From NCBI RefSeq assembly GCF_011038785.1, contig NZ_JAAKDT010000020.1, forward strand, positions 1 through 53,125: 53,125 nucleotides of DNA, read 5' to 3'. Shown piece after piece: positions 52,221 through 53,125 of this stretch; position 1 is the first letter of the stretch, and the number at the start of each line of letters is the position of its first letter. Position numbers and translations under genes: made by a program. A model generated the notes under the pieces. It saw nothing but the letters and a program-made list of their open reading frames with translations. It was not told where the DNA came from and searched no databases. The DNA is from Parabacteroides sp. ZJ-118. GTDB taxonomy: Bacteria > Bacteroidota > Bacteroidia > Bacteroidales > Tannerellaceae.

Positions 52221-52829
52221 ATGAAAACGACAATTTTCTTTATCCTTCTATCGCTCTTCCTCTCCGGTGAGGTTTGGAGCCAAGGAGTAGACTCGACCTC
52301 GCGCATCGAGACGGAGCATTTCATCATTGACCGCTATTTCGTGGGTAAGCACACGGATGACTACCTGACCCTCAAAGGGGGCAATCCGCTCGCAAAATGG
52401 GAGGAGGGCATGAACAATATGTATTCTGTCCGGTTAGAGGGTAGCTTGGAGCGACAAAATTTCATAAACACATTATGCGATGAGCTAATCAAGCCCTACC
52501 TCGGAGCATTCCTGGACACCTTGCCGCCCGATGTCCTCGAAGATATGGAAATGGTAATACTTAAATACCAATTTGATATCCATCAAAAATACATCGGGTG
52601 TTCCTTAAGTGTGCCCGGTAGATTGTTCGACCGCTATCCACAGCTCGAACCCCTGCTCTATCAGTGGGCGGAGGGCGCGAAAGCGTTTGACTTCACAAGA
52701 TACAAGGTCACATTCTGGGATAAGGAGAAGTTCGGATACGGCGAACTTCCCGTCGTACTTGTATATTATATCAACCGGCTGAACCGGGAACGGAGGAAGC
52801 AGTCCGCCGATGGACCCCTCCCCCGCTGA
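52221..52829 (+). CDS. small secreted protein, copy 2 of the tandem family
   Basis: Also 202 residues with the same signal peptide and the same ending (LNRERRKQS...GPLPR). Differences from copy 1 cluster in three places: VRLEGSLERQNFINTLCDEL, YIGCSLSVPGRLFDRY, and ELPVVLVYYINRLNRE. The first ~100 bases are almost identical at the DNA level. It therefore arose by recent duplication or is being homogenised by gene conversion. Function unknown, as for copy 1. Confidence 0.8.
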   Translation: MKTTIFFILLSLFLSGEVWSQGVDSTSRIETEHFIIDRYFVGKHTDDYLTLKGGNPLAKWEEGMNNMYSVRLEGSLERQNFINTLCDELIKPYLGAFLDTLPPDVLEDMEMVILKYQFDIHQKYIGCSLSVPGRLFDRYPQLEPLLYQWAEGAKAFDFTRYKVTFWDKEKFGYGELPVVLVYYINRLNRERRKQSADGPLPR

Positions 52830-52889
52830 GTGGCTTTCATAACCTCCTTGTGTCACGCCGGAGTTGATCCGGCACTAACAAATACAAAT

Positions 52890-53125
52890 ATGAAAACGAC
52901 AATTTTCTTTATCCTTCTATCGCTCTTCCTCTCCGGCGAGGCTCGGAGCCAAGGAAAGAATCCATCCATATGGATCGAGACGGAGCATTTTATGATCAAT
53001 CGCTATTTTGGCGACTACTTCACGACCGATTACCTGACCCTCAAAGGGGGCAATCCGCTCGCGAAATGGGAGAAGGGCATGAACAATATGTATTCCGTCC
53101 GGTTAGAGGGTAGCTTGGAGCGACA
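52890..53125 (+). CDS. small secreted protein, copy 3 (cut by the window end)
   Basis: The same signal peptide begins at ATG 52890 and the frame is open to the edge (78 codons). The N-terminal mature part differs from the other copies (GKNPSIWIETEHFMINRYFG), while what follows alternates between features of copy 1 (ACGACCGATTAC; GCGAAATGGGAGAAGG) and copy 2 (GGTTAGAGGGTAGCTTGGAG). More copies may lie beyond the window. Confidence 0.75.
   Translation, partial: MKTTIFFILLSLFLSGEARSQGKNPSIWIETEHFMINRYFGDYFTTDYLTLKGGNPLAKWEKGMNNMYSVRLEGSLER

Overview
This window looks like the chromosome of a Bacteroidales bacterium, most likely a Parabacteroides of the P. distasonis type. Grounds: several genes have Bacteroidetes-type promoters (TTTG or TTG, 19-21 bases, TAnnTTTG) and no strong Shine-Dalgarno; many families are Bacteroidetes-restricted (DUF4271, DUF4294, HU-related proteins, TonB-type barrels, the type IX secretion protein PorZ); core proteins resemble that group. 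The genus is an inference from remembered homologues, not from a search.

Layout. 1-1850 is a graveyard: the end of an unknown gene, the start of an IS4-like (DUF4372) transposase, the tail of an IS3-type transposase, and the C-terminal half of a MraY/WecA-like glycosyltransferase, probably the broken end of a capsule locus. 1848-5526 holds an Rpn-type PD-(D/E)XK nuclease gene and a secreted M16 zinc protease, ended by a strong hairpin. Then come tRNA-Gln and tyrS, and a tight minus-strand cluster DUF4271-hemD-rnpA-yidD-tatD (7.1-9.9 kb), lpdA and a PH-domain protein. 11.8-18.3 kb is a second minus-strand operon: mnmG, a truncated adenine-deaminase-like gene, uvrC, dtd, a MazG-like gene, deoC. 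A perfect parS-type 16-mer lies between mnmG and the deaminase-like gene.

18.3-24.1 kb is a nested set of mobile elements immediately upstream of mnmG: a decayed group II intron (domains V/VI and a broken reverse transcriptase), interrupted by an ISL3/ISAon1-type element with an 8-bp target duplication, itself interrupted by an IS110 element; then relics of an IS1634-like transposase and a tyrosine recombinase.

24.1-34.0 kb carries a DUF5009 membrane protein, a large GH2 lipoprotein with discoidin-like domains, a radical SAM protein, a helix-hairpin-helix/outer-membrane protein next to a second barrel protein, DUF4294 and an SpoU-type methyltransferase. The 34.04-34.61 kb intergenic region has a perfect DnaA box, near-matches and an AT-rich stretch, and is a weak-to-moderate oriC candidate. 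Then: nadA, an HU-related protein, a TonB-type receptor, porZ, rdgB, a phosphoethanolamine-transferase-like enzyme, yitT, leuS, a polyprenyl diphosphate synthase, polA, and a tandem family of small secreted proteins (two complete copies, a third cut by the window end) whose sequences look mosaic. GC content is visibly higher from about 33 kb onward.

No CRISPR array, rRNA or recognisable riboswitch was seen. The least explained items are the tandem secreted-protein family, the operon-embedded truncated deaminase, the parS/oriC-like signals and the triple nesting at mnmG.
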